A DNA stretch of 60,000 bases from Chrysomallon squamiferum (GCA_012295275.1 CM022665.1:8956476-9016475); one strand, 5' to 3'; counted from the first letter of the stretch, positions 1-14,120 are shown. The notes: generated by a model from the sequence alone, not told the origin. Made by a program: numbers and translations.

Positions 1-3000
1 ACGTTATTAACAAAAGATAAAGGTAAAAAATAAAGAGAGAACAGTGGTAAAAGACTTGTTTAATTTCTAAAAGCGCGAGATGTTTGATATTTTCGTTACA
101 TGTTTTTTATGGACTTTGGTTACGGACATTTTACTCACTGGAATATTTCTTATCAGTAAAACATGGCTTCAGTTTTCTGCTTGTGTAAAAATATTGTCGA
201 GAAAGCAAAACGTAAACTAGATTAGTGGAGTATTTTTATACATTCATCATTATGATGTGTTTATACACTGTCATCTGGTACATCACTGATGATATTGATT
301 TACTACGATGCTAATGCTGCATTGTGGGCGTAGATTAAACTAGGTTTCAAAACTGAATAGTGTTGTTTAAATATGTACCAACATTTTTTTTTTCAGAAGA
401 AAACAGATATGGTTTATCTCGGTTTTTAAATGCTGTCTGCAATCGGTTTCAAGTCAAGAACCCGATGTCTTCCACACGTACATGAATTAAATGATTTTGT
501 GAATTTTGTCTACGATGGTAGTGTCCAGTTTTTGTACTTAATTAAGACAATGGGTCAGATTAATTATGAAAGGAAAGGTTTCTCGAGAAATTCCGAAGGA
601 AACTACAGATAATTTGTTATCGATTTCTTACACAGAAACCATCAGAGTCTGAAGAAGAAAAAAAATGTGTCTGTGGGCTAACATAGCTGCTAAATAGAGC
701 ACACGAATCTAGGACTGAGAACCCTGCTGTTTACATTTCTTTCTTTTTGTGTCTGTGTGTATATATATATTTTTTAAATTTGTGCCTGCTGATTTTTTAT
801 TTTCATTATCAGTATAATGAAACTCATTTTATCTTGAAAATTATTTCTACCAGAATGACAACACCTCCTTTTCTAAAATCCTAAATCACCCCTTCGTTGT
901 CTTTATTACTCACACTGGATTCATTATTTTAAAATCCTATGGCATATGAAAATGATAATAATAATAACTATAATAATCAAAAAATGAAGCAACATAACAC
1001 TAATGAGTACTATGTCTCGATTAGTGGTTTGAACAACTTTTGCTGGATTCACGACAAACAGAAATGAACGTAGTAACTTGCGTGTGGTAGTTATTGTTTT
1101 TTTCTCTTTGTCTCGAGACTCTTTGACAGAATAGCATTAATAAGTATCTGTTAAAAAGATGTTGTTTATATATACAGTTCCACTTACTACTGTTTTACTT
1201 AGTTTTTTTACTGATGTGCCTTAGACATTATTTGGGATCATTTCTATTATTTTGCATTATTACTATACCAAGTCTGGCAAGTCCAACGTTATAGTATATG
1301 CTGCATATTGCTGTTTTATTTTTTATTTTTTGGTTGGAATTTTGTTTATTGCTTATATTTACATGCGGCCAACAATGTAGATGTTTTGGCTGTTTTATTT
1401 TTATTTCTAAATTTATTTTTTTTTTTTTTTTTATAAAAGCTCCTCTGCACCACTGGACATGTTTGACATTTAATGGCAGCCGATACTTAAAAAAAATGTT
1501 CTGAAATGTTTTTATTCAGATATTTTTTTCCATTCCTTGGCTTAATTATATTGTCAGTCTCGAATGTCCAACTATCAGCGTCTTTTCACAGGCACGTAAT
1601 TCCACGATTATTGATTTCACGTGAAGAAGTCTATAAATCAATACACACTCATGGAGATATGGCTGCTGAATTTGTACGAGAGTTTACTCATCTATGTACA
1701 AGGGTAGGCTTCGTAATGACGTGACCCTATTACTTATCAATATATCTACATCCAAGGGTAGCGATGGGCGAGCATGAACATCGTCGTAAATCAAATCGGG
1801 ATTTTCTTTCCACTTCGTGTAAAAGCGTAAATCGATCTTTTAAAAGAATATCAATGACAACCACATTTTGGTACATTTTAACATTTAATTTTGTATTTTT
1901 ATATAAAGATGTTTGGTTCAACTTAAAGTACATCTTTTAGATATCTTGTGACAGTCCGTTTCATGTAAGTGAAGATGAGATTTACTATTATCATTTTGTA
2001 TATATAACGCCCCAATAGATGAATGTTAAATTGCGAGATACATATCTACTTTTATAGTATTTTCACAGATGTAAGAGATAGGAACAATTCTTTTTCATGT
2101 TTTACCTCAGAAGATGAATATCAAAACTAAATATCTACGTATATCAGCCTTTGAGGTTCAAAGTTCCCCTTTTCTTTCTTTACGTCCTGTCTCTTGATGG
2201 ATATCAAATAATAAGTGTAACTTCGACTAGATCGTTATCAACTGAAAAGATAGATTATATGTGTGTGTATATAAATGTATGTACGTATTTAGGTATGTAT
2301 ACGTATGTATTTATTTGAGGATATATCTTTATTATCACTTTTGAAAGCATTTCAACAAATATTATTGATTAGTTGGTTTTGGGAGGAAATAATATTTTAT
2401 TATTTAATCACCATAATTATAAAAATAAATATTAATACTTTACAAACAGTTCATAACGATATGTAGTATTTCTGTTGCACGTGAGAATGGAGGAGCATGC
2501 TAAATAATTCTACACTGCATTGATTGAACTCAGCAGTTCCTGTGGACGGAAGAGGAGATGATAATTTAACCAGTAATTAACATTAACTATGCTTAATAAG
2601 CAGCAGCATTTGTCATAACATCGCAGATCACTTAACTGTTGTAAATGAGTGAATGAAACAATACATCTGACTAGATTCCAGTACAGTTTAATTTAATGCT
2701 ATCGGTCATTTTACGTCAAATATGGTTTTTTTTTTTTTTTTTTTTTTTTGGCTTTGTTGTTGTTATTTTTTGCTTTTTTAAAAATGTATTTAAAAAAAAA
2801 AAAAAAATTGTTGTTGTTGGGTTGTTTTGGGGTGGGTTTTTTTGGTGCAGATTAAATTATGAGTATTATTATTGTTGCTGTCGTTATTATTTATTTATTT
2901 ATTAATCTACGGCCACACATTCAGCCACTGTTTTTGATTAGTAGCACTGAGCTCTCTTTTAAATGCAACTTTCTTTAAACTTTTGTATTCATTCACCAAG

Positions 3001-4125
3001 ATCTTTGGTAAGTCAATCTTGGCGTCCTGACTGGAACCAAATATTAAGAAGAAGAAAAAGAAGAAGAAGAAGAAGAAGAAAGGACCATGAGCTGTGCGAT
3101 CATAGACATCTTCTTCCTACACTTAAAAACGAAATCGACTTATCTGTTCTGTGTGTTGTTCTCATGGAAACCAACTTCCAGTTGACATGAGGTTTTATTC
3201 CGCAAGAATGGCAATAATTGTTTTATTTTTGGTTCAATAACCATTTTGTTCTGAGAGAAACAGTAATTAGTTAATTGTGAAAAGCGCCAGACAATTGCAT
3301 ATAACAGATTATCGAATGGATGTCAGATAATTTGTAATGCCTTTGACGACTTAAATTTAATTTTGCATTTTTTCCCATTCTAAACACACTGCTTGGGAAT
3401 TTAGTGAAGAAGACGTTCCAGTGTCTTCCACACATAAAGATTTTTATTTAATTAGGATGAGACCATGATGGTGTCGCCACCAGTAATTTTTACAGACCAG
3501 AGATTAAGAAAAATAATTAAAAAATTTAATGTTCTGGTCTAAACATGTTCTGTGGCTCTTTTCTGCCAGAACATTGGCTCTGTATAATTTCTGGGACGAG
3601 AAATTTAATAACTTGTTGTTGTGTTGATATTTACCCAGAACTCGCTGACTTAGTTCTTTCACCAGTGCTGACCTGACGCAAACCAAATTCTAAGCGATAG
3701 AAAAAAAAAAGCTCAGCTAGTTCCTTTCTTGAAGTTGATTGGAGGGGGATTGGGTGGGGGGTTTGACGTAAACCTCATTGGCCAAATGCGGTATCAAGTT
3801 TGTCACTATCGAGCTGTAAGGCAAGATCAATAAAAGGCAGACAGGTCGAGACGGTTTTTGTAAAGAAAAGCTTCGGTTAAGTCTGCCAGCCCGGTCAGCC
3901 CAAACTATCAGTATGAACATCGTCAGCCGGGCTAGTCAGCTAGCTACCTGACCTGAAGGCATCAACTCACAAGGCCAAATAAATTAATGTCTTCGCATAT
4001 ATATAATTGTTGTTATCTGAAATGTTATTACAGTACTTAGATTTATCAATTCTCTCTTATGTGTATAAAATAATTGCTTTATTGATATATATATTTTTAA
4101 AAGTATTCCAGAAATACAAAGAATC

Positions 4126-4159
<34 letters not shown>

Positions 4160-4548
4160 CATGGTTTGTCAAACAACATTTTCAAGAAGAGAGGATGGCG
4201 GTAGCTATTATTTGTTCTAAGGGCGACTGTCAAGAATATTGATTTTATAACATACCCATTCACCTTTCTCGATATTTTTCTGCCAAAGGAAAACTTCAGA
4301 AACAACAACAACAATAATAATATTTTCAAAGTCTCCAAGGCAACAATGAATATGTTGATTCAGAAATTTTAACAAACATTATTTGGACACAAAAACAAAG
4401 CTAAATGAAAATATACTTTAGAACATCTGAACTAGCCGTTATAAGTGTTGATCATAAATACAAAACATTACTTTATTATATTTTTTTATGAAGAGCATAG
4501 AAAGACTATACAAATTTAAGAAGGAACGCTTTAGTTTCCTACAAAAAA

Positions 4549-4679
4549 CAAGCAACAAAAAAAAAAACAACCCCCCCCAAAACAAACAAAAAAACAAACA
4601 AACAAAAAAAAAAAAAACAACCCCAAACACCTCCCCCCCCAAAAAAAAAAGCCAACATAAAATAAAATAAAATAAAATA
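4549..4679. repeat. A/C-only low-complexity tract
   Basis: About 130 bases built almost only from A and C on the + strand, with runs of A interrupted by C blocks and ending in an AAAAT array. It creates apparent reading frames on both strands (Lys/Asn/Pro-rich on +, Phe/Gly-rich on -) that are artefacts of composition. Confidence 0.85.
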
Positions 4680-5334
4680 AACAGCCATGAAGGCCTCGTA
4701 ACCTTTGGTTCTTTGTCATGTAATAGTGTTTGGGTTACGAACATTTATCTCTTTTGCCAAATCTAGATATGCTTTAGTGTTAGATTTCTTATTCTGGCTA
4801 AGATTAAATAAAAATTGACCTTGAGATAACAGTTAATTCCATGTATGCACAATTCTGAACGACAACTGCTATTGAAAATCACAGAGGTGAATAGTTAAAT
4901 ATTAAAATAAACAAAACCAATGTGTTTGGGGTTCACGTTTGTTGCTCTAATTATAGGTAAACAAAAAAAAAAACAAAAAAAAAAAATCTCCAGTAAAGCC
5001 TGCAATTAATGATTTTCTCATTAAAACAACTACAAAAGAAAAGAAAAAGAAAAAAATACCTGTTGTTATTCATTCGTTTCTTGTTGCTGAATAGATTATA
5101 GGTTTTTTTCTTCTATGTTGTTGGTGTAATCTTATATATGCATGCATGTCTTTATTACTTCTACTAATGTCAATATCACAGCTATTGCTACTAACTTTAC
5201 TGGTTCTTAGTACAGTGTAATTATGTTACTGATACTTCTACGTTTTAGGCGAAATGTATATGAATTAGCCAGAAGATGGTCCATAGCGTGCATGTCTGGA
5301 ACTGTTCACCAGCAATATTTCATTAGCAGTAACC

Positions 5335-5740
5335 ACTTTAGCTAGGACAACAACAACTACTTGTATTACTTGTATTACTAGTACTATTCTAACAAAATTA
5401 CTATTACTGCTGCTGCTACTACTACTACTACTATTTTTTCTGCTGCTATTGCTGCTGCTGTTGTTGCTTCTGCTGCTACTGCTAATATTATTGCTGCAAC
5501 TATTACTACTGGTACTTCTACTACTTCTACTGGTACTTCTACTACTTCTACTACTTTAATAACTGCTATTACCACTGCGTCTTCGTAATTCCTGCTACTG
5601 TTACTACTACTATTGCTACTACTTGATTACTACTTCTACTACCACTATGCTTCTCAGTGTTACTACTATTTCTAACTACAACTACTGCTGATGCTGCTGC
5701 TGTTGCCAATGCTGCTTATCTTCATTATTGTAACTGTATA
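5335..5740. repeat. Degenerate (ACT/TGC) trinucleotide array
   Basis: A 400-bp imperfect trinucleotide array on the + strand, mostly TACTAC, TGCTGC and TTCTAC units with substitutions that keep the three-base period. The period keeps frames open: the minus frame at 5384-5575 reads as Val/Ala/Ile-rich and the plus frame at 5657 begins Leu/Thr/Ala-rich. Both are shadows of the repeat. A similar array lies at 12588-13048. Confidence 0.85.
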
Positions 5741-6963
5741 ATTTTTATATTTATATATAACAGTGTCTTTTTTTTCTTTTCTTTTCATTATTATTACTTG
5801 CAGCAATCAGTAAAACCAGGGCATAGATTTTTTACTGGCGCGAATTTTCAGCGTGTTCGGACACAGTCCGCATTGTAAGGAACAAAGAAAATGTTCGCAA
5901 GCCAAAAGCTATTGTGCATAATTGAACACGCACTATGGGTCCAAATTTCAAATATTAAAAACTCATATAACCAGTACGGCGTAGCATAACTACACGTCAG
6001 GCATGCGACTATCTTTATATTCTTAAGTCGACTAAGTGACCCTTATTAAGTATAGGTTATTACAGTCGATGCGGTCCAGCTTGCAATGTAATCATCTCCT
6101 GTTTAGCTGGTCTAGCAAACAACTAGAAACATTAGTAACAGTTGAACCGATATGAAACACATGTAGTCCAGTTACTTACAACTGTCGGAATGGTTTTATA
6201 GACTGATCACGTTAATGCATTTTCTGTAAATTACCGTTAAAACAATCGTCTATATATAGTTTCACAGGTCTAATACATAACTTATAATGTTATAAACATT
6301 TGTGCTGATCGGAAATACTCACAAACCTGTCATTAATCGCTTAACAGATCTATGAAAAAAACCCACACAGTGTTTGTTGTTTTATTGTCATACTTTATTA
6401 TTAGCAAAGACTGGTAGCTATAATAAAACAATGACTTGCAAGTAGGCGTACATGAAATGTGTTTATACCACCGCATTTTAAAGTATCGTTTCTGAAGTAT
6501 TAAAGTTTCTTTATTCTCCATAAATTATCTGATATGTATTCTACGTAAACACAATTAGTTTTTAAATAATATCCTTTTAGACCGTTTCTTTATACGAGCA
6601 AAGGTACATTACAACTGTCAAGATGGTTTAACATTCTGATACAGACAGATATACACGGTTTAGGTTACAGTATAATCATCAACAGTTTAGATTGTCGGAG
6701 CTGATGAAAACAAAGATAAACCGGTCGTTAACTCATAAGCCGATTTCAAACACGTAGGCCTAGATACGTGACTTTTCATTTAACTAGAGACGTTATTAAC
6801 AATCAAGTCATACCGAAACAAACACAGACCAGTCCAATTCTGTTCAGCAGGTCTTGCTTCGTGTTAAATTAAGTATTAAGTATTAAATATAAAGCCTATT
6901 TCTTCTATCCAAATGAGCGATATCATTAATTATTAATACAACAGTAACAACAACAAACAAACA

Positions 6964-7053
6964 CAAAATAAATAAATAAAAAACCTAATAATTAAAAATA
7001 ATAATAATAATAATAAATAAATAAATAAACAAATAAATAAATAAATAAATAAA
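6964..7053. repeat. (AAT)n/(AAAT)n microsatellite
   Basis: Compound A-rich microsatellite in which AAT units pass into AAAT units, with one C interruption. No coding content. Confidence 0.85.
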
Positions 7054-7757
7054 AATACAACATTTTTTTTTTTTAAAGAATTTTAAAAACTGCAACAACA
7101 CGATTACTATTATTTAAAAGAATGGTAAGATTATGTCCGGAAATTCTGTAGGTAGATAAATTAGAATTACTGTCACTTATACAAGACATTTAAAGTATAT
7201 AATTGTTGACTGTTGTTATATGCTTAATAACATGATTTAGGGCAACAATTCTTAATAATGATCTGGCTGATTCTTCATATTCTATCACGTTTATTAACAG
7301 TAGTTTGGGACTAACAATCGGTCTCCTTGAACCAGCTTGGTTTCAATTCAATTTAACAGGCACCGTGGTGTTTCAGCACAGATTAATGATACTTATTATG
7401 AAAATAAATGGTCTAGCACAGTTTTTAAACGAATTAGATTTTCATTAGTTTTCCACTATAGTATTAGGCGTTTTGCACGTTCATGAGCTAAAAACGAGTA
7501 CATTGTGAGAAAATCTTATTATCAGCATCCATTTTGTGTGGGTCATGATTGGAAAAAAAAAAAAAAAAAAAATCGTTACTATTAATCAGTTCAAATAGCA
7601 GAACATCTGTGGATGTTTGTGATCGAAATCTGACCCTAGATACATTGAGATGTTAACCGATGTTAAAGAGTGGATTCGTTATGTGGAATAATGTAGTTAT
7701 ATCCCTTCGTTAGGTTCTAATATCTGTTTGTTAGAAATCGGATGTATTGCGATAAGC

Positions 7758-7915
7758 AAACAAAGAGCAAGCAAACAAAGACATTAAACAAACAAACAAT
7801 CAAGCAAGCAAACAAACAAATACAATATCAAGGCAATCAACCAAACAAACAAGCATAGATATAGATAAATAAATAAATATATAAATAGATATAGATAAAT
7901 AAATAAATAAAAGTA
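7758..7915. repeat. (CAAA/CAAG)n then (TAAA)n repeat
   Basis: Imperfect four-base repeats of CAAA and CAAG followed by ATAAATA and GATATAGATAAATAAA units, the latter present twice in tandem around 7858-7912. Confidence 0.75.
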
Positions 7916-10776
7916 GACAAATCGTCATTAAAATAATAAAACTGTAAAATGTACGTAAAAGATTATCATAACTTCACCCACTGGGCTGTTTCCCATTCCA
8001 GGTAATACCACACAACTCTGCGTGTGCGTTTGTGCGTTCTGAACAAATGTTTGGTGAACGGTTGCATACTGTGTTACTGTAATTACGTCTACTTCTGTCC
8101 AAGACTGAACATCGACCACATTTAACAGGATGTAAATAATTTATCTTTGCAGCAGTCATGAAATCTGCTCGTTAGTTAGCGAGAGCAACAACTCACGATA
8201 TAACCCACTGATTATAATGTTTCACTTTAAATGGCTTTCTTTCGTTGTGCAGCATAATTTCTACTTTAGAGCTTTCTACAGACTCACTTAAGCGAACATC
8301 GTCAAACCCATGAAAACTACTTAAAAACCAATGACTGTGATTTGTTAATGTCAAATTATTTATTGGTTCTCATATAATATAGATTAGAAGAAGGAATCCG
8401 AAGAATCTGGGCAACGTACTGATGTGGATGAGCAGCGGAAAATCCATTACTAATAATGTAAAAACATTAAATTAATATCCTGCATTACGTCAACACATTG
8501 TTTTTCGTACGTATTGCAAAATCAAATAAGCATATAAGGAACAATGATACTGGAGAGTGTATGAGGAAGTAGGTTGGAGGAAACACTTAATGACAAATGT
8601 AAATCTACACAACATATATGTGTGGGTTGACTTCAACGAAATTAAAATATTAGAGTGACAATACGGAACAATTCCATTGCTGAACGTAATTGTAAAAATA
8701 ATCAAGGGAAAAACAAACTACACGGGAAAATGGTATCCACAGCATTTTCAGAAGCAGTTTTTATCGTTAATTATATTAAACATATTGAAATTTTTAAAAA
8801 CATTTTGTGGGTTTTTTTTTAAAGAAAAAAAAAAAGAAAAAAAGAATAGAACAGAATAGAATAATATAAAATAAATAATAAAAATAAAAATAAAGAAAAC
8901 AGTTCTTTGCTGAAGGGAATTTTTAACACTTGGGTCATCTTCGCGCTGTTGCCTACAGTCGTAAACAGTCGCTGCAGTTGCATTCCAAATATAGCTTTTT
9001 TTGAGTTGACTTTTGGCTTTATTTAAATTCACAACATTCTAAACGCTAACAGTTGTGAACACACGCCTGTATTTTCTTTATCATTATCATTATATTACCT
9101 TTAAGACCATTGTTTTACAGTAGTTCTTCGATTATACTGAATATCTCTGACATGCAGTTACTGAATTAAATGGATCGGTATTAAAATCAAATTAATAGAA
9201 TATTACAGCGTTGACAGTAATTCATTAATAGTGCTTGTTAATGCTACAGCTACATATAAAAAGGTTTCACATACTCTTTTAAATGATCATGGCATTATTT
9301 ATTGGATTCTGTTGTTCTGAAACCTATACAATATACCTATCACGGATCCACGAGATGCATTATTACAATTTCCGATGAGTGGTTTACAACTAGGAATAGG
9401 ATTCACCTTTAGAAACTATCGATATTTGATTTCGTATTAAAAGAACTAAATAAGAACAAATTTGCCAGTTAAATAGCTGGCGCGAACGACCGCCGACTAA
9501 CAAGACAATTATATCTATCTACAGTTTAACAACTGTCAGACATCGACTGAATCCCATTTATCGATTGTGAATACAGACATCGCTGTCTTTCTGACAGATG
9601 CATGAGCAAATCACATGCTTCAGGCTTCCGTCCACTTACAGAACATGGTGATTTCTATCAAATATTTTTCTGTCAACAGGACACTAACTGTCGTGCATTA
9701 TAAAAGTGTGTAGTCGATTTCGACGATTGGCTGACATTCAGCCGTCACAACTGATTAATGTGTACAATGAAAAAGGATGTAATAAAATGACACTGGTCAT
9801 GACATTTTATTACAGTACAGGGATAAATCAAATTTTTGATTTGAATTCAAAGTTTCCGAATTTTATATTAAAAACCTTCTTTCAGATTTTCTTTCAAAAT
9901 GTGTAATAATTCTGCTGAAAATGACTAAATGAAAATAGCAAAGAAAGAAGTTAAAATTCTAAATACAAAAGAGCGAAAGACAGAGAGAAAACTTCATTAT
10001 TAAAAATAAATAAATAATGTTCTAAAATAGGACATTGAAACAAATAATAATTTTAAGAATAAAAGCATTTTAACAAAGAACCCACAAAAAACAACAAAAA
10101 AACAACAACACATTTGATACATAATATTAACTAAAGGAGACACTATCTCAGACGTGTTTTAAAACTGTACAGTTTGCTCGTACTGAAAACATTCCATTGT
10201 GGTGTTGATGTAGGTGAAGCGGGCTACTATTTACCTCACTTCGCAGTTCCGTGTCGCAATCCGATGCAAACACTGTCTGTGTTTGCCAGCTCGCACTCTT
10301 CAAACAGAACACATGCAGCACAGCTAAAATAGTTCATCCCCCATCTTCGTGTTGTTCGGCTTTGTTTGACCTTGTATCATTTTCTCTGACAATTTGTCCA
10401 GGTAACACTCGCCTGGCGACAAATCAGTATTGAGAAGGAAGAAAAAGAGCTTCACCTCGGCAGTGAGACCCAATGTCACATCATTGCCATGGAGTTGTTA
10501 CAAAGTAAATAAATATATCAGTTTCTACACACTGGTACACGTCTTGTACATAAAAAGTCAAAAGCAAAAAAAAAAGGAAAAAGGAAAAAAAAAATTCAAA
10601 TTGAAAACAAAAAACAAATCAAAACAGCTAAAAATAAAACCCATTACAAACAAATAAAGAAATAAAATACATCTCAGTTTCAAATAGAATTTAAAAAAAT
10701 AATAATAAATTTAAAAAAATTGATACAGACACACATTCGCAACAAACAACATAAAATAAATTATTTAAAATAAAAT

Positions 10777-10796
10777 TCTCTCTCTCTCTCTCTCTC
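10777..10796. repeat. (CT)10 microsatellite
   Basis: About twenty bases of pure CT repeat on the + strand, the opposite purine/pyrimidine orientation to the three long AG arrays elsewhere in the window. Confidence 0.85.
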
Positions 10797-11478
10797 ATAC
10801 TTTCACATCGATATATTCTATTTTTCATTTTCTTGATCCTTTATTCCCCCCCATACTCTGTCATCCTAACATATTACTTTCACATCTATATGTTATATAT
10901 AACTGCTTATAATAAATCGGAATCAGTAATAAAATAATTGTATGTGACGTATATATACAACTGCGTGTGTAAGCGTAGATCATTCTTATTAAATAATAAT
11001 TTGCTTTCAACAACACCGTGCATGCGTTTTTAATCGAAAAAGATTTCTCTCAGAATCGCATACAATCAAACTTAATACTTGCGACAGAAAAAGAAACATG
11101 GATATCGTCAATAAGGATATTTTTTTTGTCGCTTTGACCTCCGTATTTATGTTTTATGCAAACGAAGTAGAACAGCATCAACAACAACAACAACAACGAA
11201 TAGTATAAAATACAACAACTCATGTCACTTCTTTGTTATGATATATAGGTTTGTGCGTTATATATATGTTTTCAATGACGTAAATATCAAACGGGTTTCT
11301 AAGACACCACTTTTGTATTTCACGTCCAGGTATCGCATAATATTGGACTCGAATTATTGAACATGGAGAGAGGGAGAGAGAAAGAAGAAAAAAAGCCCAC
11401 CAGTGTACGTTGCAAATTAGGCATAGTGTGTATTAGATTAAGATAATCTGTTAACAAGAGACTTTGCAAACCGCTACG

Positions 11479-11590
11479 TCCAATGGTTTGTATAGAACCT
11501 GTCGACGCTTGTTATTCTCAGTCGCTATTGAAATCAGCTCATAAATAACAGTTGCAAGTTGGCAGAAAAGTCTGGAAGTTGCTTCAGTTT
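11479..11590 (+). promoter_or_regulatory. Possible core promoter upstream of MSDDE exon
   Basis: A CCAAT pentamer lies at about 11480, a weak TATA-like TGTATAGA at 11489-11496, and an initiator-like TCAGTC at 11518-11523. The TATA-like start to initiator A distance is about 30 bases, the usual metazoan spacing. A second A/T box (CATAAATAA, 11540-11548) and a TCAGTT (11584-11589) follow. The next ATG is at 11627, close to a splice donor. The elements are short and could be chance; the CCAAT box is unusually close to the TATA-like element. Confidence 0.3.
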
Positions 11591-11626
11591 TTAAATCCAC
11601 AAGAAATTTGAAAAACAGCAACAACA

Positions 11627-11641
11627 ATGTCCGACGACGAG
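11627..11641 (+). CDS. Candidate first coding exon, Met-Ser-Asp-Asp-Glu
   Basis: An ATG in good context (ACAACAATGT) opens five codons, MSDDE, followed directly by a strong donor, GAG|GTGAGT, leaving phase 0. The first ERR exon at 27571 also opens in phase 0, with sixteen in-frame codons before its own ATG, so joining the two would give an ERR with a 21-residue N-terminal extension and 464 residues in total. The intron would be about 15.9 kb. Alternative: it starts an unrelated gene such as an acidic-N-terminus muscle protein (troponin T or a myosin light chain often begin Met-Ser-Asp), whose other exons I cannot find downstream. The CpG pattern of the region argues against constant use as the main ERR start. 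Confidence 0.35.
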
Positions 11642-12587
11642 GTGAGTTTAAATTTTAATATACTGGGATTGAGCCTTTTTTAAACCGATACATTTCATAA
11701 ATAGTCGAGTTATAATAATTATGTTCATGTATGCATTTCCAGCCAATACGGATATGTATTTAGTTTATGATAGAATTATATTCATTTCAGGATTAAACTG
11801 CATCTACATCTGAGATAAGACATTTGATATGTTTCATATTGTTATATTTCATAAACGATAGTAGCATTGCTTTTAATTTCATGTTTATATACACAAGCTG
11901 TTTTGGAAATGGGTAATCTGCGGTTTATGTCATCAAAATAATTATATATGCAAATGAAAAAGGAAAAAAAAAGAAAAAAAGGAAATTGCTCTCTCATACT
12001 GACACTAACAAATCTAAAATTTGTATCCACGACGAAATCAGTAACACTAGCTTAGAACAATCTTTATTTATCATTTGAAATAATATATGAAACTACAGCT
12101 TACAACTCTGCATCGAGAAATTTCAAATGTTAAGCAGCCTACATGTATGAGTGCGTGTGCGTTCGCGCGCGCATTCCACTGGATGTATGAACCTATATAT
12201 GTTTTTATGTGTGTGTGTTATAGTGTTTACGTTTGTATGTATGGGTGTGTGTATAAAACTATACCTACATCATGAAATTTGATGTAAATAAGATTCGAAC
12301 TTTGTACCCAGTAGTTTTGAACTTAGTGACATCGTATCTGCAAATCAGGGTAAAATGTATTCATTTAATTATATGTGTCAGATAAACTAACTTTGACATA
12401 CAAACTGCACGATAATAACTATGTTTAATTAGTTCGTACAAAATGTACACCCATTCAGTATAAAGGCCACCACTGTTCGTCTGCAGTTTGATTAGTCATT
12501 TATTTGCTTGTATAAGATTCTTTTCACTCAAGAAAGTTTGTGTTTGTTTCTAGCATAGACCGGTAATAATTTGTCCAGTTTGCCACG

Positions 12588-12680
12588 ATACACCATCATC
12601 ATCACCATTACCTCCACTACAACCACTATTATAATAACGACAACATCATTATTACTACTACTATTACAACTACAACTATG

Positions 12681-12712
<32 letters not shown>

Positions 12713-13048
12713 CACCACTATTACTATTACGGCAACAATAATTATTCTAACTACTTATGCTACTACTATTACTACTGCTATTATAATAACTATTGTAACA
12801 ACTTTTGCTACTACTATTACTATTACTATATCTATTACAATACCTATTGTAGCTACTTTTGCTACTCCTATTACTATTACTACTGATATTACGATAACTA
12901 TTCTACTATTACTATTATCACTATACTGTTACTAGTACTACTACTACTACAATTACTAATACTACTATCACTATTATTACTCCTCCTCCTCCTACTACTA
13001 CTATTACGGTTACTGTTGTTATCATTATGATCACAACTGTTACTACTG
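12588..13048. repeat. Degenerate (ACT/ATT)n trinucleotide array
   Basis: About 460 bases of imperfect three-base repeats, ACT, ACC and ATT on the + strand, with a pure CTACTACTACTACTACTACC core near 12680-12715. The frame 12678-12935 is almost all Thr and Ile and reflects the period, not a protein. Confidence 0.88.
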
Positions 13049-13429
13049 CTGTGCATTATGCACTTATCATATTTAACACAGTAACATGTATTTGAAGTCA
13101 GTTTTGATGAGGAGTGTGATAACGGGTTATTATAAATATAAAAGGCTATACGTATACTGATATTGCATCATTCTGTTGAACGTGAACTTTTTACCTATAT
13201 CACAGGGCACAGAAATATGTGGGACAGAATGATAAATCGAAACTACCAACAATCGTATCGAAAACCTGATCATAATTAACTAGGTTATTTAATTTTGTAT
13301 GTGTTTGGATATGCGTGTGGATATGCGTGTTTATGAGAGATAAGCAGTGTAAAAGACAGATATGCAGGTAGATATAAACACAGACAGACAATTAGGTAAG
13401 TAGATCGATCGATCGATAGATAGACATAC

Positions 13430-13432
<3 letters not shown>

Positions 13433-13517
<85 letters not shown>
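13433..13517. repeat. (AG)42 microsatellite
   Basis: Uninterrupted AG dinucleotides for 85 bases, preceded by a short GATC/GATA repeat at 13403-13425. The purine strand is the + strand, as in the arrays near 20.2 and 56.9 kb. Long homopurine mirror repeats of this kind can form triplex DNA; this is known biophysics, not shown here. Confidence 0.95.
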
Positions 13518-13520
<3 letters not shown>

Positions 13521-14120
13521 ATATAAACATAAGTTTAATTTTAAATAGATTGCCTGATCGTCCATCTCAAAATAATATTTGGAAATGATGGCAGGCAAGA
13601 TGATCTTAATGGTATAAATGTACCTTAAAGTACATATCTCAAGCACAAAAATAGATGTTTTATTAAGCATTACAAGACGACATTGTTTTCAGACAAGCCA
13701 ATTACTTGTATATCCTCCGTTGAGTCTAAAAGCACCAATATAATCCGTCTATTGAAATATGATAATGTATCTAGTTATGGACCTTCCTTAGGTGACTGAC
13801 CTAAATGTGTATGATTGTAGATCAGATTTTGTTAGTGACACTTCGTGTATTCATATTCCTTTTGCTGCGCACAATTAAACAGCCAAAACAAAATGCGCTG
13901 GATATATTTCGTGTTTTGATGTGGTAGATATCAGATATATCATACCGAATTATTATACCACACAACTCATAACAAACGAAGTCCGAAAAGGTTGTATGAG
14001 ATATGGTTGAGAGAACAAGGTACTAGTAGGCGGCGAATTTTATTTTATTATTATTCTTTTTTTTAATTAGGTGAAGAAAAAAAATCGAATAAACAGCAAC
14101 AAACAATTAAAATACTTATA

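Larger units (their letters stand above)
1..11478. other. Non-coding flank, no gene recognised
   Basis: AT-rich sequence in which all open frames are short and most are made of homopolymer or microsatellite DNA. CpG dinucleotides are fairly frequent, roughly one or more per 60 bases, unlike the block from 25.5 to 54 kb. It contains poly-T runs near 2729, 4130 and 1415, an AAG tract at 3047-3081, an A/C-rich tract at 4549-4679, a trinucleotide array at 5335-5740 and A-rich microsatellites near 6964-7053, 7758-7915, 8813-8900 and 10561-10690. A more GC-rich island at 3720-3960 and another at 10200-10430 could be regulatory or untranslated, but I see no convincing splice-bounded frame in either. 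Confidence 0.6.

Noticed and set aside
4439-4744. 101-codon Phe-rich minus-strand frame
   Set aside because: Encoded by the A/C low-complexity tract; not a membrane protein.
12678-12935. 85-codon poly-Thr/Ile frame
   Set aside because: Lies wholly within a trinucleotide repeat; the frame is open because of the three-base period.
13392-13670. 92-codon minus-strand frame with Leu/Ser repeats
   Set aside because: Its core is the AG microsatellite read on the other strand; the rest is unlike any protein.
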